Part shown: in pieces, positions 7,177 to 7,384 of the stretch
Position numbering within the stretch: position 1 is the stretch's first letter
Layout of the letters: every line of letters starts with the position of its first letter
Assembly (NCBI GenBank): GCA_020846815.1
Contig: JADLDF010000112.1
Span: forward strand, 1 to 7,384
DNA: 7,384 nucleotides
From: Gammaproteobacteria bacterium
GTDB lineage: Bacteria; Pseudomonadota; Gammaproteobacteria; Steroidobacterales; Steroidobacteraceae
Direction of reading: 5' to 3'
Program-made: the position numbers and the translations under genes
Notes under the pieces: model-generated
The model's input: the letters and a program-made list of their open reading frames with translations, nothing else
What the model was told of the DNA's origin: nothing
Databases searched by the model: none

Positions 7177-7188
7177 CGCCGCGCGGCG
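7177..7188 (+). repeat. Perfect 12-bp GC palindrome between fliK and fliL
   Basis: CGCCGCGCGGCG is perfectly self-complementary. It is flanked by GGAT (7173-7176) and ATCC (7195-7198), which could extend an imperfect stem. It lies between the first hairpin and the fliL promoter and may add to the same 3'-end structure or be chance in GC-rich DNA. Confidence 0.3.
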
Positions 7189-7232
7189 CCGGAAATCCGA
7201 CACCCGCGTGATGCAGTTCGCAGATGCCGGCA

Positions 7233-7248
7233 TGGCACGGCTATTGCT
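7233..7248 (+). promoter_or_regulatory. Sigma-54 (-24/-12) promoter of fliL
   Basis: TGGCACG-GCTA-TTGCT matches the sigma-54 consensus TGGCACG-N4-TTGCW at every defined base, with the required 10-nt spacing between the GG and GC elements. Placing the C of TTGC at -12 puts the transcription start near 7259, giving a 5' leader of about 35 nt before the fliL ATG. Sigma-54 promoters need an AAA+ activator; the FlrC/FleR-like protein encoded at the start of this window, or FlrA/FleQ, is the natural candidate. Only the promoter itself is seen; I did not recognise an activator-binding site. Confidence 0.88.
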
Positions 7249-7293
7249 TGATCGGGCCCGGTGCCAGGTGGCACTGCAGGACAGGTCGGATCC

Positions 7294-7384
7294 ATGGCCA
7301 AGGCAGAAGCAGCCGCAGTCGAGCTCGCCGACGGTGAAGCTCCCAGCAAGAAGGGCGGCAAGGGAAAGCTGATCCTCATCGCCG
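7294..7384 (+). CDS. fliL: Flagellar basal body-associated protein FliL, N-terminus, cut by the window end
   Basis: Only 30 codons are visible: a Met, an Ala/Glu-rich cytoplasmic stretch, then a Lys/Gly cluster (KKGGKGK) leading into LILIA, which looks like the start of a membrane anchor. This is the usual layout of FliL, a single-pass inner-membrane protein that surrounds the stator units and supports motor torque. The family call rests mainly on the position after fliK and on this layout, since the periplasmic domain lies outside the window. The Shine-Dalgarno is weak (AGG at 7283-7285, 8 nt upstream; GGA at 7288-7290 is too close). The gene has its own sigma-54 promoter and is probably the first gene of a fliLMNOPQR-type unit. 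Confidence 0.8.
   Translation, partial: MAKAEAAAVELADGEAPSKKGGKGKLILIA

Noticed and set aside
5405..7372. 655-residue open frame on the + strand covering fliJ and fliK in another phase
   Set aside because: The translation is mostly Arg, Ala and Gly, without motifs, while the competing frames give recognisable FliJ and FliK. It is a high-GC shadow frame.
1..7384. Mobile element, CRISPR array, tRNA/rRNA or phage-like insert
   Set aside because: No direct-repeat arrays, transposase-like frames, attachment-site patterns or RNA genes were recognised; base composition and gene order look uniform throughout.

Overview
This window is one contiguous stretch of a polar-type flagellar gene cluster from a high-GC bacterium, most likely a gammaproteobacterium. 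All genes lie on the + strand: the 3' end of a sigma-54-dependent regulator (flrC/fleR), then fliE, fliF, fliG, fliH, fliI, fliJ, fliK and the first 30 codons of fliL. The order flrC/fleR - fliEFGHIJK - fliL is that of Vibrio, Pseudomonas and related polar flagellates. In E. coli and Salmonella, by contrast, fliE is divergent from fliFGHIJK. The base composition is strongly GC-rich (estimated by eye, not counted). That points away from Vibrio and towards a high-GC gammaproteobacterial lineage, but I cannot name a genus from sequence alone.

Layout. Positions 1-434 hold the end of the AAA+ domain and the Fis-type helix-turn-helix of the regulator. fliE follows after 16 nt (451-792). A 38-nt gap carrying a 10-bp palindrome and a Shine-Dalgarno leads to fliF (831-2501). 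From there translation is tightly coupled: fliF/fliG and fliG/fliH overlap by 8 nt, fliH/fliI and fliI/fliJ overlap by 4 nt (ATGA), and fliK starts 3 nt after fliJ. After the fliK stop at 7145 comes the only real intergenic space, 148 nt. It has two GC-rich dyads followed by a textbook sigma-54 (-24/-12) promoter at 7233-7248. fliL begins at 7294 and runs off the window.

How the genes work together. FliF forms the MS ring and export-gate housing in the inner membrane. FliE joins the MS ring to the rod. FliG is the rotor part of the switch (C ring), on the cytoplasmic face of FliF. FliH, FliI and FliJ form the export ATPase complex (stator/regulator, ATPase, stalk). FliK measures hook length and triggers the substrate switch. 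FliL is a stator-associated membrane protein. The upstream regulator FlrC/FleR activates sigma-54 promoters in relatives, which makes the perfect sigma-54 site in front of fliL notable.

I looked for a new system and did not find one. The genes are intact and ordinary for their families, and the interesting points are regulatory or small sequence variants. Long overlapping ORFs in other frames are best explained as GC-rich shadows of the fli genes.
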